Source: Cronobacter malonaticus LMG 23826 (GTDB taxonomy: Bacteria; Pseudomonadota; Gammaproteobacteria; Enterobacterales; Enterobacteriaceae). Taken from it: 64,000 nucleotides of DNA. Both the position numbers and the translations under genes were made by a program. The stretch covers positions 124,001 to 188,000 of the forward strand of contig NZ_CP013940.1 of the NCBI RefSeq assembly GCF_001277215.2. The letters are read 5' to 3'. This document shows, in pieces, positions 21,010 to 31,505 of this stretch. Under the pieces are notes generated by a model. That model was not told the origin of the DNA. It searched no databases and was given only the letters and a program-made list of their open reading frames with translations. How positions within the stretch are numbered: the stretch's first letter is position 1; every line of letters begins with the position of its first letter.

Positions 21010-23412
21010 ATGTCACAGCCCACCTTTAATCCGACCGAATTTGAGGCTGCGCTGACCCGTCAGTGGCAGCGTTTTGGTTTACATAGTGCCAAAGAAATGA
21101 CGCAGCGCCAGTGGTGGCAGGCGGTCAGCGGCGCGCTCTCAGAAATGCTCGTGGCGATCCCGGCGCATCAGCCGCAGGCGAAACAGCGCCACGTCAACTA
21201 CATCTCGATGGAATTTCTGATTGGCCGTCTGACCGGCAACAACCTGCTGAATCTCGGCTGGCACGATGAAGTGAGTCGCATTCTGGAAAGCCACAACATT
21301 CATCTGGGCGATCTGCTGGAGCAGGAAACCGACCCGGCGCTTGGCAACGGTGGTCTGGGCCGTCTGGCGGCTTGCTTTTTGGATTCGATGGCGACCGTTG
21401 GACAATCCGCAACCGGGTATGGCCTGAACTACCAGTACGGCCTGTTCCGCCAGTCTTTCGAAGACGGCAAACAGATGGAAGCGCCGGATGACTGGCACCG
21501 CCGCAGCTACCCGTGGTTCACGCATAACGAGGCGCTGGATGTGCAGGTCGGCATCGGCGGTAAAGTCATCAAAGAGGGAAAAGCCGCGCGCTGGGTGCCA
21601 GGGTTCATCATTACCGGCGAAGCGTGGGATCTGCCGGTCGTGGGCTACCGTAACAGCGTGGCGCAGCCGCTGCGTCTGTGGCAGGCGACGCACGCGCATC
21701 CGTTCGATCTGACCAAATTCAACGATGGCGATTTCCTGCGTGCCGAGCAGCAGGGCATCGACGCGGAAAAACTGACCAAAGTTCTCTACCCGAACGACAA
21801 CCATCAGGCGGGTAAAAAGCTGCGCCTGATGCAGCAATATTTCCAGTGCGCCTGTTCCGTGGCTGATATTCTGCGCCGCCATCATCTGGCGGGCCGCAAA
21901 CTGGCTGAACTGCCGGATCACGAAGTCATCCAGCTCAACGACACGCACCCGACCATCGCTATCCCGGAACTGCTGCGCGTACTGATCGACGAGCATCAGC
22001 TGAGCTGGGACGACGCCTGGGCGATCACCAGCCGCACCTTCGCCTACACTAACCACACCCTGATGCCGGAAGCGCTAGAGTGCTGGGACGAGCGCCTGAT
22101 CCGCACGCTGCTGCCGCGTCATATGCAGATTATCAAAGAGATCAACACGCGCTTTAAAAAATTGGTAACCAAAACCTGGCCTGGCGACGAGTCGGTCTGG
22201 GCGAAACTTGCCGTGGTACACAACGGCCAGGTGCGCATGGCGAATCTCTGCGTGGTGAGCGGCTTTGCGGTGAACGGCGTAGCGGCGCTGCACTCCGATC
22301 TGGTCGTCAAAGATCTGTTCCCGGAATATCACCAGCTCTGGCCGAACAAATTCCACAACGTGACCAACGGCATTACGCCGCGCCGCTGGATCAAACAGTG
22401 CAACCCGGCACTGGCGGCGCTTATCGACAAAACGCTGAAAAAAGAGTGGGTAAACGATCTCGATGTGCTGGCCGGCCTTGAGAAATATGCCGACGACGCG
22501 GCATTCCGCAAAGCTTACCGCACCATCAAGCAGGAAAATAAACAGCGTCTGGCGGCGTATATCCACGCCCGCACCGGCATTGAAATCAACCCGAACGCGC
22601 TGTTTGACGTGCAGATCAAACGCCTGCATGAGTACAAACGCCAGCATCTCAACCTGCTGCATATCCTGGCGCTGTATAAAGAAATTCGTGAAAACCCGAA
22701 CGCGAACCGCGTGCCGCGCGTCTTCCTGTTCGGCGCAAAAGCCGCGCCGGGTTACTACCTCGCGAAGAATATCATCTACGCTATCAACAAAGTCGCGCAG
22801 GCGGTGAATAACGATCCGCAGGTCGGCGATAAGCTGAAAGTGGTCTTCCTGCCGGATTACAACGTCTCGGTCGCCGAGATGATGATCCCGGCGGCGGATA
22901 TCTCCGAGCAGATCTCGACCGCCGGTAAAGAAGCGTCCGGCACCGGCAACATGAAGCTGGCGCTTAACGGCGCGCTCACCGTCGGCACGCTGGATGGCGC
23001 GAACGTCGAGATTGCCGAGCAGGTGGGCGAAGAGAATATCTTTATCTTCGGCCACACGGTTGAAGAAGTAAAAGCGCTGAAAGCCAAAGGGTATGACCCG
23101 GTGAAATGGCGCAAGAAAGACAAACTGCTGGATGAAGTGCTCAAAGAGCTGGAAAAAGGCGTCTACGCGGACGGCGACAAACACGCTTTCGATCAGATGC
23201 TGCACAGCCTCGGGAAACAGGGCGGCGACCCGTACCTGGTGATGGCGGACTTCGCGGCCTATGTTGAAGCCCAGAAGCAGGTGGATGTGCTCTACCGCGA
23301 CCAGGAAGCCTGGACCCGCGCGGCAATCCTCAACACCGCGCGCTGCGGCATGTTCAGCTCTGACCGCTCCATCCGGGATTATCAGCAACGTATCTGGCAG
23401 GCAAAACGCTAA
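21010..23412 (+). CDS. malP: maltodextrin phosphorylase
   Basis: MalP splits maltodextrins with phosphate to glucose 1-phosphate in the cytoplasm. It has 800 residues (E. coli 797). The GT35 marks are the [17 protein letters not shown] stretch and the pyridoxal phosphate lysine in [16 protein letters not shown] (about Lys649). The protein is a paralogue of GlgP but lacks part of its glycogen-storage-site region. It is followed by malQ after 10 bases and should be under MalT control. Confidence 0.98.
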   Translation: MSQPTFNPTEFEAALTRQWQRFGLHSAKEMTQRQWWQAVSGALSEMLVAIPAHQPQAKQRHVNYISMEFLIGRLTGNNLLNLGWHDEVSRILESHNIHLGDLLEQETDPALGNGGLGRLAACFLDSMATVGQSATGYGLNYQYGLFRQSFEDGKQMEAPDDWHRRSYPWFTHNEALDVQVGIGGKVIKEGKAARWVPGFIITGEAWDLPVVGYRNSVAQPLRLWQATHAHPFDLTKFNDGDFLRAEQQGIDAEKLTKVLYPNDNHQAGKKLRLMQQYFQCACSVADILRRHHLAGRKLAELPDHEVIQLNDTHPTIAIPELLRVLIDEHQLSWDDAWAITSRTFAYTNHTLMPEALECWDERLIRTLLPRHMQIIKEINTRFKKLVTKTWPGDESVWAKLAVVHNGQVRMANLCVVSGFAVNGVAALHSDLVVKDLFPEYHQLWPNKFHNVTNGITPRRWIKQCNPALAALIDKTLKKEWVNDLDVLAGLEKYADDAAFRKAYRTIKQENKQRLAAYIHARTGIEINPNALFDVQIKRLHEYKRQHLNLLHILALYKEIRENPNANRVPRVFLFGAKAAPGYYLAKNIIYAINKVAQAVNNDPQVGDKLKVVFLPDYNVSVAEMMIPAADISEQISTAGKEASGTGNMKLALNGALTVGTLDGANVEIAEQVGEENIFIFGHTVEEVKALKAKGYDPVKWRKKDKLLDEVLKELEKGVYADGDKHAFDQMLHSLGKQGGDPYLVMADFAAYVEAQKQVDVLYRDQEAWTRAAILNTARCGMFSSDRSIRDYQQRIWQAKR

Positions 23413-23422
23413 AGGAGCCGCC

Positions 23423-25531
23423 ATGGAAAGCAAACGCCTTGACTCCTCCGCCCTTGCGGCGGGGATTAGCCCTAACTACATCAATGCGCACGGCAAACCG
23501 CAGGCGATTGGCGCTGAGACCAAACGGCGTTTGCTGGAAGCGATGAACCCGGAGGCCGCGCCGAAAGCGGCCGATAAATCGCCGCTGCCGCCGGTAAAAG
23601 TGGTGGCGAAAAGCCGTCGTATGCAGTTAACGCCGCAGGGCCGCGGCGATTATCACTGGCTGCTGACCAGCGAAACCGGCGAGCAGTTTAGCGGCAACGC
23701 GCGCGGCGGCGAGGCATTGACGCTGCCGGCAAAGCTTGACGAGGGGTATCACACGCTGACGCTCACGCGTGACGATAGCCGCTGGCACTGCCGGCTTATC
23801 GTCGCGCCGAAGCGCTGCTATGAGCCGCAGGCGCTGCGTGAAGGTAAAAAACTCTGGGGCGCGTGCGTCCAGCTTTATACGCTGCGCTCGCAAAATAACT
23901 GGGGCATCGGGGATTTCGGCGATCTGCAAGCGATGCTGAATGAAGTCGGGTCGCGCGGCGGCGCGTTTATCGGTTTAAACCCGATCCACGCGCTCTATCC
24001 GGCAAATCCGGAGAGCGCAAGCCCGTACAGCCCGTCGTCCCGCCGCTGGCTTAACGTGATTTATATCGACGTAAACGCGGTGGAGGATTTCAGGCGCAGC
24101 GATGAGGCGCAGGCGTGGTGGAAGCTCAAATCCACGCAGCAGGCGCTGAAAGCGGCCCGGGAGTCGCAGTGGGTCGATTACTCCACCGTGACCATGCTGA
24201 AGCTCACCGCGCTGAAAATGGCCTGGGCGCGCTTCTCCACGCGCGGCCCGGATGATGACGATGTGGTGGCGTTTCGCGATTTCGTGGCGCGCGCGGGCGA
24301 AAGCCTCTACTGGCAGGCGGCGTTCGACGCCATCCACGCCTGGCAGGCGCAGGAAGATCCGATGCGCTGGGGCTGGCCCGCCTGGCCGAAAGCGTATCAG
24401 AACACCAGCAGCCCGGAAGTGCAGGCGTTTTGTAAAAACCGCGCTGATGAGGTCGATTTTTATCTCTGGCTGCAATGGCTCGCCTATGAACAGTTCGCCC
24501 GCTGCTGGGAGACCAGTCAGTCGCACGAGATGCCGATCGGGCTGTATCGCGATCTGGCGGTCGGCGTGGCGGAAGGCGGCGCGGAAACCTGGTGCGACCG
24601 CGAGCTGTACTGTCTGAAGGCGTCGGTTGGCGCGCCGCCGGATATTCTGGGGCCGCTCGGTCAGAACTGGGGCCTGCCGCCGATGGATCCGCACGTGATG
24701 CAGGCGCGCGCTTACGAGCCGTTTATCGAGCTGCTGCGCGCCAATATGACGAACTGCGGCGCGCTGCGCATCGACCATGTGATGTCCCTGCTGCGCCTGT
24801 GGTGGATCCCGTATGGCGAAACGGCGGATAAAGGCGCGTATGTGCAGTATCCGGTCGACGATCTTCTGGCGATCCTCGCGCTTGAAAGCCAGCGCCACCG
24901 CTGCATGGTGATCGGCGAAGATCTCGGTACGGTTCCGGCGGAAATCGTCGGCAAGCTGCGCGACAGCGGCGTCTATTCGTACAAAGTGCTCTACTTTGAA
25001 AACGAAGGCGGCAGTCGCTTCCGCGCGCCGAAGCGCTGGACATCGCAGGCGATGGCGGTGGCAACCACACACGATCTGCCGACGCTGCGCGGCTACTGGG
25101 AGAGCGGCGATTTAACGCTTGGGAAAACGCTCGGGCTTTATCCCGACGAAGAGGTGTTAAAAGGGCTTTACGCCGATCGCGAGCGGGCCAAACAGGGTTT
25201 GCTGGAGAGCCTGCACCAGCATGGCTGCCTGCCGAAACGCGCAGGGCATCACGCCACGCGCATGAAAATGGGCGCCACGCTGAACCGCGCGCTCCAGCGC
25301 TATATCGCCGACAGCAACAGCGCGCTGCTCGGTCTGCAGCCGGAAGACTGGCTGGATATGGCGCAGCCGGTCAATGTGCCGGGCACCAGCGACCAGTATA
25401 AAAACTGGCGGCGTAAGCTGACTGTGGGGCTGGAGGCGATGTTTGCCGACGACACCGTGAACCGGTTGATTAAAGATCTGGATAAACGCCGCCGCGCCGC
25501 GTCGGCGGGTAAGCCTGCAAAACGTAAGTAA
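23423..25531 (+). CDS. malQ: 4-alpha-glucanotransferase (amylomaltase)
   Basis: MalQ moves maltosyl and longer units between maltodextrins, feeding MalP and releasing glucose. The ATG at 23423 follows an AAGGAG ribosome site and gives 702 residues (E. coli 694). The GH77 catalytic residues are visible: Asp in ALRIDHVMS (about 451), Glu in VIGEDLGTVP (about 499) and Asp in TTHDLPTLRGYW. It ends malPQ and is followed by a GC-rich hairpin. The upstream open frame to 23261 lies inside malP and is not part of the gene. Confidence 0.98.
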   Translation: MESKRLDSSALAAGISPNYINAHGKPQAIGAETKRRLLEAMNPEAAPKAADKSPLPPVKVVAKSRRMQLTPQGRGDYHWLLTSETGEQFSGNARGGEALTLPAKLDEGYHTLTLTRDDSRWHCRLIVAPKRCYEPQALREGKKLWGACVQLYTLRSQNNWGIGDFGDLQAMLNEVGSRGGAFIGLNPIHALYPANPESASPYSPSSRRWLNVIYIDVNAVEDFRRSDEAQAWWKLKSTQQALKAARESQWVDYSTVTMLKLTALKMAWARFSTRGPDDDDVVAFRDFVARAGESLYWQAAFDAIHAWQAQEDPMRWGWPAWPKAYQNTSSPEVQAFCKNRADEVDFYLWLQWLAYEQFARCWETSQSHEMPIGLYRDLAVGVAEGGAETWCDRELYCLKASVGAPPDILGPLGQNWGLPPMDPHVMQARAYEPFIELLRANMTNCGALRIDHVMSLLRLWWIPYGETADKGAYVQYPVDDLLAILALESQRHRCMVIGEDLGTVPAEIVGKLRDSGVYSYKVLYFENEGGSRFRAPKRWTSQAMAVATTHDLPTLRGYWESGDLTLGKTLGLYPDEEVLKGLYADRERAKQGLLESLHQHGCLPKRAGHHATRMKMGATLNRALQRYIADSNSALLGLQPEDWLDMAQPVNVPGTSDQYKNWRRKLTVGLEAMFADDTVNRLIKDLDKRRRAASAGKPAKRK

Positions 25532-25536
25532 CCGCT

Positions 25537-25577
25537 CGCCCCTGCGCCGCGTAAACCGCGCAGGGGCGACTATTTTT
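25537..25577 (+). terminator. terminator of malPQ
   Basis: CGCCCCTGCGC (25537-25547) pairs with GCGCAGGGGCG (25558-25568), followed by a T-rich tail. It lies 5 bases after the malQ stop. Confidence 0.85.
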
Positions 25578-25633
25578 CACGGACGCAATAAAAAGCTTGC
25601 GTTGTGTGAGCCATCATGCGTTAATGCACTCCT

Positions 25634-25801
25634 CGGTTTGCGAGACAGACCCGTCGAAAAGCAGTTTAGTAAAGCAGTTCTCATTTCAAGTGTTATCCCA
25701 AGATATCCCTTCTTTTTGAGTCTCCTCCATAAGCGCTAAGTAAATTCTGTTATGCAGGCCACGCAACGCCGTAAGGCTCAATGATTTTTTAAGGTGATAA
25801 C
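25634..25801 (+). promoter_or_regulatory. cspA-type cold-shock 5' untranslated leader
   Basis: The leader starts with a cold-box-like sequence, CGGTTTGCGAGACAGACC (25634-25651), and continues with AAAAGCAGTTTAGTAA and, near the gene, CGCCGTAAGGCTCA. As I recall the E. coli cspA leader, these blocks match it in order and spacing over its length of about 160 bases. In E. coli that leader folds differently in the cold and controls translation and mRNA stability. The start of transcription is inferred from the cold-box position. Confidence 0.75.
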
Positions 25802-26014
25802 ATGTCTGACAAAATGACTGGTTTAGTAAAATGGTTTAACGCGGAAAAAGGTTTCGGCTTCATCACTCCGGACAACGGCAGCAAGGACGTTTTCGTTCAC
25901 TTCTCCGCTATCCAGAACAACGGCTTCAAAACCCTGGAAGAAGGCCAGAAGGTCTCTTTCTCCGTTGAAAGCGGCGCGAAAGGCCCGGCAGCTGCGAACG
26001 TAACTGCCATCTAA
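25802..26014 (+). CDS. CspA-family cold-shock protein
   Basis: The 70-residue protein is a single cold-shock domain that binds single-stranded RNA and DNA and is thought to melt RNA structures in the cold. Both RNA-binding motifs are present: KGFGFITP (RNP1, about 16-23) and VFVHFSAI (RNP2, about 30-37). It resembles CspA more than CspE, and the long leader agrees. It lies between malQ and nfuA, where E. coli has gntT, so it is not at the E. coli cspA position. Whether it is the main CspA or a paralogue cannot be told from this window. Confidence 0.95.
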   Translation: MSDKMTGLVKWFNAEKGFGFITPDNGSKDVFVHFSAIQNNGFKTLEEGQKVSFSVESGAKGPAAANVTAI

Positions 26015-26084
26015 TCGCTCGCTCTGCGCGGTTTCCGACAGCGATGATGGGTCAGCCCTGAGCAGTGAAATCGACGCAAAAAAG

Positions 26085-26107
26085 AACCCGCCTTGTGCGG
26101 GTTTTTT
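26085..26107 (+). terminator. terminator of the cold-shock gene
   Basis: AACCCGC (26085-26091), loop CTTGT, GCGGGTT (26097-26103), then T to 26107. Confidence 0.9.
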
Positions 26108-26123
26108 ATTCCGAGGATACGCG

Positions 26124-26155
26124 AAAAAAAAGCCCGCTGAAAGCGGGCTTTTTTA
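26124..26155. terminator. bidirectional terminator, mainly for nfuA
   Basis: AGCCCGCT pairs with AGCGGGCT across GAA; an A run precedes it and a T run follows, so it can work on both strands. It lies just after the nfuA stop on the reverse strand. Confidence 0.88.
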
Positions 26156-26172
26156 ATGGCGGGCGATAGCGC

Positions 26173-26748
26173 TTAGTAGTAAGAGTGCTCGCCGCGCTGG
26201 TGTTCGGTGAGATCGCGCACGCCTTTGAGTTCCGGGAACTCGTTCAGCAGTTGCTTCTCAATACCCTCTTTCAGGGTCACGTCCACCATGGAACAGCCGT
26301 TGCAGCCGCCGCCAAACTGCAGAATGGCGTAGCCTTCGTCGGTGATTTCCATCAGCGTGACGCGACCGCCGTGGCCTGCCAGCTGCGGGTTGATCTGCGA
26401 CTGCAGCATATACTCCACGCGCTCCATCAGCGGCGCGTCATCCGCCACTTTACGCATTTTCGCGTTAGGCGCTTTCAGCGTCAGCTGCGAGCCCAACTGG
26501 TCGGTGACAAAATCGATTTCCGCATCTTCCAGATACGGCGCGCTCAGCTCGTCGACATAGGCGGTGAGCAGGTCGAATTTCAGTGCGGTATCCGTAGCTT
26601 CCACGGCGTCTGGCGGGCAGTAGGACACGCCGCATTCAGCATTCGGGGTGCCTGGATTGATAACGAATACGCGGATCTGCGTCCCTTCTTCCTGGCTTGC
26701 CAGTAGCTTGGCAAAGTGTGCCTGGGCGGCATCGGAAATACGGATCAT
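26173..26748 (-). CDS. nfuA: Fe-S cluster carrier protein NfuA
   Basis: NfuA carries a [4Fe-4S] cluster to client enzymes and helps lipoyl synthase regain its auxiliary cluster. It has 191 residues, the E. coli length. An N-terminal degenerate A-type carrier domain is followed by the Nfu domain with the cluster-binding pair CNGC (Cys149, Cys152). It is followed upstream by gntX in the same direction, 58 bases apart, as in E. coli. Confidence 0.97.
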   Translation of the reverse strand: MIRISDAAQAHFAKLLASQEEGTQIRVFVINPGTPNAECGVSYCPPDAVEATDTALKFDLLTAYVDELSAPYLEDAEIDFVTDQLGSQLTLKAPNAKMRKVADDAPLMERVEYMLQSQINPQLAGHGGRVTLMEITDEGYAILQFGGGCNGCSMVDVTLKEGIEKQLLNEFPELKGVRDLTEHQRGEHSYY

Positions 26749-26806
26749 AGCAATGGCCTAATAGTTGACTATTTTAGTTGGTTATAATACGCCCATCATC
26801 GAGGCT

Positions 26807-27484
26807 CTACAAGGTTCGACACAGGCACCATACCTGGACAGTCGCCGCGCCGTTGCGCTTAAGCAGGCGCGCGATTTGGGCAACAGCACTGCCTGTTGTG
26901 ACGACATCATCCACAATAACGATATGGAGACCCGCCACCGGTAATTCAACCCGAAAGGCGTTTTTCAGGTTGCTGCGCCGCTGCCTGGCGTTAAGCTGCC
27001 GTTGGGGTGGGGCGGCTTTAATGCGCACCACCGCATCCGGCGCGTAGCGTATCCCGAGCCAGCGTGACAGCGCCTTAGCGATAAGTGCGCTTTGGTTAAA
27101 ACCTCGTCGCCAGGCGCGTGAGCGGTGCAGCGGCACGCTAATGATAAGGTCCGCCGCAGGAAGCGCGTCAGCGTGTTTCGCTGCCAGAATTTTTAGCAGC
27201 AACAGACGGGCGAGCGCGGGCGCAAGCGCGGTGCGTCCCTGGAATTTCAACTGATGCACCAGCCCGCTTACCGGCGGCGCGTAGTCGCTCGCGGCGAGCA
27301 GCCGCTGCCAGACGGGTGGTTTTTGCAGGCAGCGGCCGCACGGCTGCGTCTCAAGCGCGGCAGGCAGGCCGCACTGCGGGCATACCGCCACCTGTCGCCG
27401 CCGCTGGCAGCGCGAACAAATTCCCCAGCCCGCCACGCGCAGCGGCATCCGGCATAGCCAACACATCCCCGGTATTGTTAGCAT
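26807..27484 (-). CDS. gntX: ComF-family phosphoribosyltransferase-like protein GntX
   Basis: The ATG at 27484 (MLTIPGMCWLCRMPLRV) gives 225 residues (E. coli 227). The N-terminus holds a cysteine-rich zinc-finger-like region with CWLC, CSRC, CPQC and CGRC pairs. The C-terminal half is a type I phosphoribosyltransferase fold with the PRPP-type motif VIVDDVVTTGS. Relatives (ComF) act in DNA uptake in naturally competent bacteria; in enterobacteria the role is unsure although DNA use as nutrient has been reported to need it. It is divergent from bioH. Confidence 0.95.
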   Translation of the reverse strand: MLTIPGMCWLCRMPLRVAGWGICSRCQRRRQVAVCPQCGLPAALETQPCGRCLQKPPVWQRLLAASDYAPPVSGLVHQLKFQGRTALAPALARLLLLKILAAKHADALPAADLIISVPLHRSRAWRRGFNQSALIAKALSRWLGIRYAPDAVVRIKAAPPQRQLNARQRRSNLKNAFRVELPVAGLHIVIVDDVVTTGSAVAQIARLLKRNGAATVQVWCLCRTL

Positions 27485-27523
27485 GACGACCTCCTTGTAC
27501 ATCAATCATGAGAAGAGTAACGG

Positions 27524-28303
27524 ATGAATGACATCTGGTGGCAGACCACGGGCGAAGGAAATTGTCATCTTGTGCTGCTGCACGGGTGGGGGCTGAATGC
27601 CGAAGTGTGGCGTTGCATTTCGCAGGAATTAAGCTCGCACTTTACGCTGCATCTGGTAGACCTGCCGGGTTACGGGCGCAGCCAGGGCTATGGCGCGCTG
27701 ACGCTCGACGAGATGGCGCGCCTGGTGGCGAACCGCGCACCCGAACGCGCCATCTGGCTCGGCTGGAGTCTCGGCGGTCTGGTGGCAAGCCAGGTCGCGC
27801 TCAATGAACCGTCGCGGGTTGACGCGCTGGTGACGGTTGCCTCATCGCCCTGTTTTCAGGCGGGCGACGACTGGCCCGGCATTAAGCCGGAAGTCTTAAG
27901 CGGTTTTCAGCGTCAGCTGAGCGAGGATTTTCAGCGTACGGTCGAGCGTTTTCTCGCGCTGCAAACGCTCGGCACCGAGACGGCGCGCCAGGACGCGCGC
28001 GTGTTGAAATCCATCGTGCTGGCGCAGCCGATGCCTGACGCCGCGGTGCTGAACGGCGGACTGGAGATCCTGAAAACCGCCGATCTGCGAGAGGCGCTCA
28101 CCGCCTGGCAGGGGCCGTTTTTACGCCTCTACGGGCGTCTCGATGGGCTGGTGCCGCGCAAGATCGCCGCGCTGCTTGATGAACGCTTTCCTGACAGCGA
28201 ATCGCAGATATTTGAGAAAGCCGCCCATGCGCCGTTCATCTCTCATCCGCGTGAATTCTGCGATACGCTGCTGGCGCTGAAGGCTCGCCTGGCAAACCGG
28301 TAA
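27524..28303 (+). CDS. bioH: pimeloyl-[acyl-carrier protein] methyl ester esterase
   Basis: BioH removes the methyl group from pimeloyl-ACP methyl ester, ending the modified fatty-acid cycle that starts biotin synthesis. It has 259 residues (E. coli 256). It is an alpha/beta hydrolase with nucleophile Ser82 in GWSLGG, Asp in GRLDGLVP (about 210) and His in KAAHAPF (about 238). The oxyanion segment [10 protein letters not shown] is near residue 20. It is divergent from gntX with only 39 bases between them. Confidence 0.97.
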   Translation: MNDIWWQTTGEGNCHLVLLHGWGLNAEVWRCISQELSSHFTLHLVDLPGYGRSQGYGALTLDEMARLVANRAPERAIWLGWSLGGLVASQVALNEPSRVDALVTVASSPCFQAGDDWPGIKPEVLSGFQRQLSEDFQRTVERFLALQTLGTETARQDARVLKSIVLAQPMPDAAVLNGGLEILKTADLREALTAWQGPFLRLYGRLDGLVPRKIAALLDERFPDSESQIFEKAAHAPFISHPREFCDTLLALKARLANR

Positions 28304-28384
28304 AAGCACGCCATACTTTAGATGTCATTGTTATCGGGCGTTTTTATCCCGCCCTTCACATCATCTGAGCAGGGAGTCATTACT

Positions 28385-28654
28385 ATGAAATTACGCACCG
28401 GTATGCTGTTGTCTGTGGTTGTGGGTTCGCTCTCTTTTGGCGCGATGGCGGCGGAAGAGTTGCAGAAAGATAAAGTCAAAGAGATGAATCTCACCAAAAT
28501 CGGCACTATCGTCTCTGACAGAGGCACCGCGCCGATGGATGCGAAAGCCGAACTGGTTAAGAAAGCTGATGAGATGGGTGGCAAATATTATGTCATCACC
28601 AGCGGCGAAAAAACCGGCAAAGATATTCACGCCACGGCGGACGTCTATAAATAA
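28385..28654 (+). CDS. small exported DUF1471 (YdgH/BhsA/McbA-like) protein
   Basis: The ATG at 28385 gives 89 residues with a clear signal peptide (MKLRTGMLLSVVVGSLSFGAMA, cleavage after AMA) and a mature part of about 67 residues. The mature part, with MNLTKIGTIVSDRG and KYYVITSGEK, then TGKDIHATADVYK, fits the DUF1471 family, small periplasmic or outer-surface proteins often induced by stress. Its exact member cannot be named. It lies between bioH and feoC, where E. coli has no such gene. The upstream ATG at 28322 would spoil the signal peptide. Confidence 0.85.
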   Translation: MKLRTGMLLSVVVGSLSFGAMAAEELQKDKVKEMNLTKIGTIVSDRGTAPMDAKAELVKKADEMGGKYYVITSGEKTGKDIHATADVYK

Positions 28655-28670
28655 GACGTGTAGCACTAAG

Positions 28671-28697
28671 AAAAAGGGCGGGCATTATGCCCGCCCT
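28671..28697 (-). terminator. terminator of the feo operon
   Basis: AGGGCGGGCA pairs with TGCCCGCCCT across TTA; the A run at 28671-28675 becomes a T run on the reverse strand, so it ends feoABC. There is no T run for the forward strand. Confidence 0.85.
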
Positions 28698-28702
28698 GTC
28701 TG

Positions 28703-28939
28703 TTACCGCAATTGCCAGACCTCTTTACGGCACGCCTTGCCCTCCGGGCAGTGGCGGCAGCTGCCGCTCAGGCACGCTGACAGCCACTCTTCCTGACGTT
28801 CCGCTTTTCCCATCGCCTCCAGGCGGCTGAGCATCGCGTTGACCAGCGGCAGCGGGGTGGCGAGCTGTTCGCTGATACGCTGCGCGTCCATTCTTCCCGA
28901 GAGCGCCAGCAGATCGCGCACGTCGATTAGCGTTGCCAT
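28703..28939 (-). CDS. feoC: FeoC, small Fe-S-binding regulator of ferrous iron transport
   Basis: The ATG at 28939 gives 78 residues, the E. coli length. The N-terminus is a winged helix and the C-terminus carries the cysteine cluster [15 protein letters not shown], thought to bind a [4Fe-4S] centre. In Klebsiella and Salmonella FeoC has been linked to FeoB stability. Its start overlaps the feoB stop (TGATG), so translation is coupled. Confidence 0.95.
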   Translation of the reverse strand: MATLIDVRDLLALSGRMDAQRISEQLATPLPLVNAMLSRLEAMGKAERQEEWLSACLSGSCRHCPEGKACRKEVWQLR

Positions 28940-31254
28940 CAGTGACACTCCCCGGCGGGGGTTTCACAACAGCGGGCCTCGCGGCGCGGTGCCAGCAGGC
29001 TGACATCGACCCGGCTGCGCGCCCGGCGCAGCGTGGTCAGCAGCGCGATGTTAAACAGGATGACTGCCGCTATCGCCGTAAAGCTATAGAGCGAATGCGT
29101 CTGGAAGGTCGCGCCCTGGTAGAACAGCGTCGCCAGCGAATACGCGATATTCAGCCCCCAGAGAATTGAAAAGCCCATCCAGCCGCGGCTCGATTCGCGG
29201 GCGATAGCGCCCATCACCGAGATGCAAGGAATGTAGAGCAGCACGAAGATCAGATAACTATAAGCGGCGGCTTCGCTGCCAAATTTCGCGCTCATCACGC
29301 CCATCGCGCCGGTCGCCATCTCGCCGTCGCCTTTGCTTGCCTCAATCGGGTTCGCCAGCACGCGCAGGCTGAACGTGTCTTTCAGGCTCTGCCAGGTTTC
29401 CGCCAGCGCGCCGGTCAGCTCGTCTTTCAGGCTAAAGCTCGCGGCGTCGAACGGGGCTTCATGGATGTTTTCGGCGGTATAAAGCGTGTTCAGCGTGCCG
29501 ACCACCACTTCTTTCGCCATCGCGCCGGTGAATAACCCGACGGTGGCCTGCCAGTTATCTTCATGAACACCGATGGGTTTTAACAGCGGCGTCAGTACAC
29601 GGCTGACGGAGGCCAGTGCGGAGTCGTTAATGTTGTCCACGGTCTTGCCGCTGAACGAAAAGCTGTTCAGCGCGCCAATGAACACACTGACAATGACGAT
29701 GACTTTCCCGGCGCGCAACACAAAGCCTTTCAGGCGCTGCCAGGTTTGCAGCAGCAGGCTTTTCAGGTGCGGTACGTGATAGACCGGCAGCTCCATCACA
29801 AACGGCGTGGCTTCGCCGCGCATGATCGTATATTTCAGCATCAGGCCGGTCAGAATGGCCATCACGATGCCGAGCAGATAGAGCGAAAAGACCACCAGCG
29901 CGCCCTGCTGGCCAAAAAAGGCGGCGGCGAATACCGCGAAAATCGCCAGCCGCGCGCCGCAGGACATAAACGGCGCCATCATAATCGTCATCAGCCGTTC
30001 GCGCGGCGCATCCAGCGTGCGCGCACCCATCACCGACGGCACGTTGCAGCCAAAGCCGACAATCAGCGGAACGAACGATTTACCCGGCAGGCCCAGCGCC
30101 TGCATGAGGCGATCCATTACAAACGCCGCGCGGGCCATATAACCTGAATCTTCAAGAAACGACAGAAACAGGTACATCATGCCGATTTGCGGCACAAGCG
30201 GCAGCACGGTGTTAATACCGCCGCCAATCCCCTGGGCCAGGAACAGCGTCAGCCAGGCGGGGAAATGCAACGTATAGCCAACCCATTGCAGACCGTGAAT
30301 GAAAACTGCCACGGAGCCTGCGTCAAAAATCGGCTGCAACGCGCCGCCGATGTTAATGGCGAGCAGAAACATCAGATACATCACGCCAAGAAAGATGGGC
30401 AGGCCCAGAAAACGGTTGAGAATGATGTTATCCAGCGCGGCCGTGAGGCGGTGCGGCTCGGCGGTGAGGCTGTTACTGACGGCGTCGCAAATCGTCGAAA
30501 TGCTCTGATAGCGGGCGTCAACGATGTGCAGCGCCGGGTCGTCAAGCTGGCTTTCAAGCTGCGCCTGGATTTGCGGGAGCCGTGCGGCGGCGTCGCTCGC
30601 AATGCTGCGGCTGTAGATATCGCCTTCGAGCAGTTGCAGCCCGAGCCAGCGGCGCTGCCGGGCGGGGAGGTCGCCGGGCATCGCTGCCGCCAGGGCTTCT
30701 GCCGCCTCAAAAAGCGGCGCCGGATAATGGACGTGCTCCATATTTTCGTTACGCTGGTGGCGATCAATGGCGAGTTTCAGACTGCCGATTCCGCGCGCGC
30801 GGGTAGACACCAGCGGCACCACCGGGCAGCCAAGGCGGGTCGCCAGCGCGTCAATATCAATGCGGATATTTTGCTTTTCAGCGATATCCAGCATATTGAG
30901 CGCGACCACGCATGGGATGCCAAGCTCCAGCAGTTGCAGCGTCAGGTAGAGATTGCGCTCAAGGTTGGAGGCGTCCACCACGTTTATCAGCATGTCCGCC
31001 TCACCGCTAAGGATGTAGTGGCAGGCGATCTGTTCATCGAGCGAGGTCTGCGAGGAGATAGTGGTGAGAGAGTAGGTGCCAGGCAAATCGACCAGCGTCA
31101 CCTGATGATTGGTCGTCGCGAAGCTGCCTTCTTTACGTTCGACCGTTACGCCTGCCCAGTTGCCCACGCGCTGCCGCGCGCCGGTGAGCTGGTTAAACAG
31201 CGTGGTTTTGCCGGAGTTGGGATTGCCGATTAAGCCAATGGTTAATTTTTTCAT
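28939..31254 (-). CDS. feoB: ferrous iron transporter FeoB
   Basis: FeoB moves Fe2+ across the inner membrane. It has 771 residues (E. coli 773). An N-terminal G-protein domain shows G1 [10 protein letters not shown] (about 10-19), G3 DLPGTYSL and G4 NMLD. It is followed by a helical GDI domain and a membrane part of about eight helices with two Gate motifs and cysteine-containing segments such as [12 protein letters not shown]. It lies 26 bases after feoA and overlaps feoC by one base. Confidence 0.98.
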   Translation of the reverse strand: MKKLTIGLIGNPNSGKTTLFNQLTGARQRVGNWAGVTVERKEGSFATTNHQVTLVDLPGTYSLTTISSQTSLDEQIACHYILSGEADMLINVVDASNLERNLYLTLQLLELGIPCVVALNMLDIAEKQNIRIDIDALATRLGCPVVPLVSTRARGIGSLKLAIDRHQRNENMEHVHYPAPLFEAAEALAAAMPGDLPARQRRWLGLQLLEGDIYSRSIASDAAARLPQIQAQLESQLDDPALHIVDARYQSISTICDAVSNSLTAEPHRLTAALDNIILNRFLGLPIFLGVMYLMFLLAINIGGALQPIFDAGSVAVFIHGLQWVGYTLHFPAWLTLFLAQGIGGGINTVLPLVPQIGMMYLFLSFLEDSGYMARAAFVMDRLMQALGLPGKSFVPLIVGFGCNVPSVMGARTLDAPRERLMTIMMAPFMSCGARLAIFAVFAAAFFGQQGALVVFSLYLLGIVMAILTGLMLKYTIMRGEATPFVMELPVYHVPHLKSLLLQTWQRLKGFVLRAGKVIVIVSVFIGALNSFSFSGKTVDNINDSALASVSRVLTPLLKPIGVHEDNWQATVGLFTGAMAKEVVVGTLNTLYTAENIHEAPFDAASFSLKDELTGALAETWQSLKDTFSLRVLANPIEASKGDGEMATGAMGVMSAKFGSEAAAYSYLIFVLLYIPCISVMGAIARESSRGWMGFSILWGLNIAYSLATLFYQGATFQTHSLYSFTAIAAVILFNIALLTTLRRARSRVDVSLLAPRREARCCETPAGECH

Positions 31255-31280
31255 TTGCGTTAACTCAACACAGAATAAGG

Positions 31281-31505
31281 TCAGCGGGCCGCTTCAACCT
31301 GCAAAAGCGCCAGATCTTTTTTTCGCAGCACCAGGCTTACGCGTCGGGTTTCGATATGAATCGGGTCGCCCAGCGGGGCAACGCGTTTTATCTCGAATGA
31401 CGAGCCAGGCAACATGCCGAGTGATAATAATTTCTGGCGGTAAGCCGGGCTAATTTCCCGGGCAAAACCCGTAATTTTCCAGCTACTGTTAGGTGTGAAT
31501 TGCAT
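31281..31505 (-). CDS. feoA: FeoA, ferrous iron transport accessory protein
   Basis: FeoA is a small SH3-like cytoplasmic protein that works with FeoB. It has 74 residues (E. coli 75) and the family pattern with [12 protein letters not shown] in the centre. It begins the feoABC operon; a Fur-like sequence lies about 100 bases upstream. Confidence 0.96.
   Translation of the reverse strand: MQFTPNSSWKITGFAREISPAYRQKLLSLGMLPGSSFEIKRVAPLGDPIHIETRRVSLVLRKKDLALLQVEAAR

Noticed and set aside
30187..31233. Open frame of 348 codons opposite feoB
   Set aside because: Shadow of feoB; low-complexity basic product.
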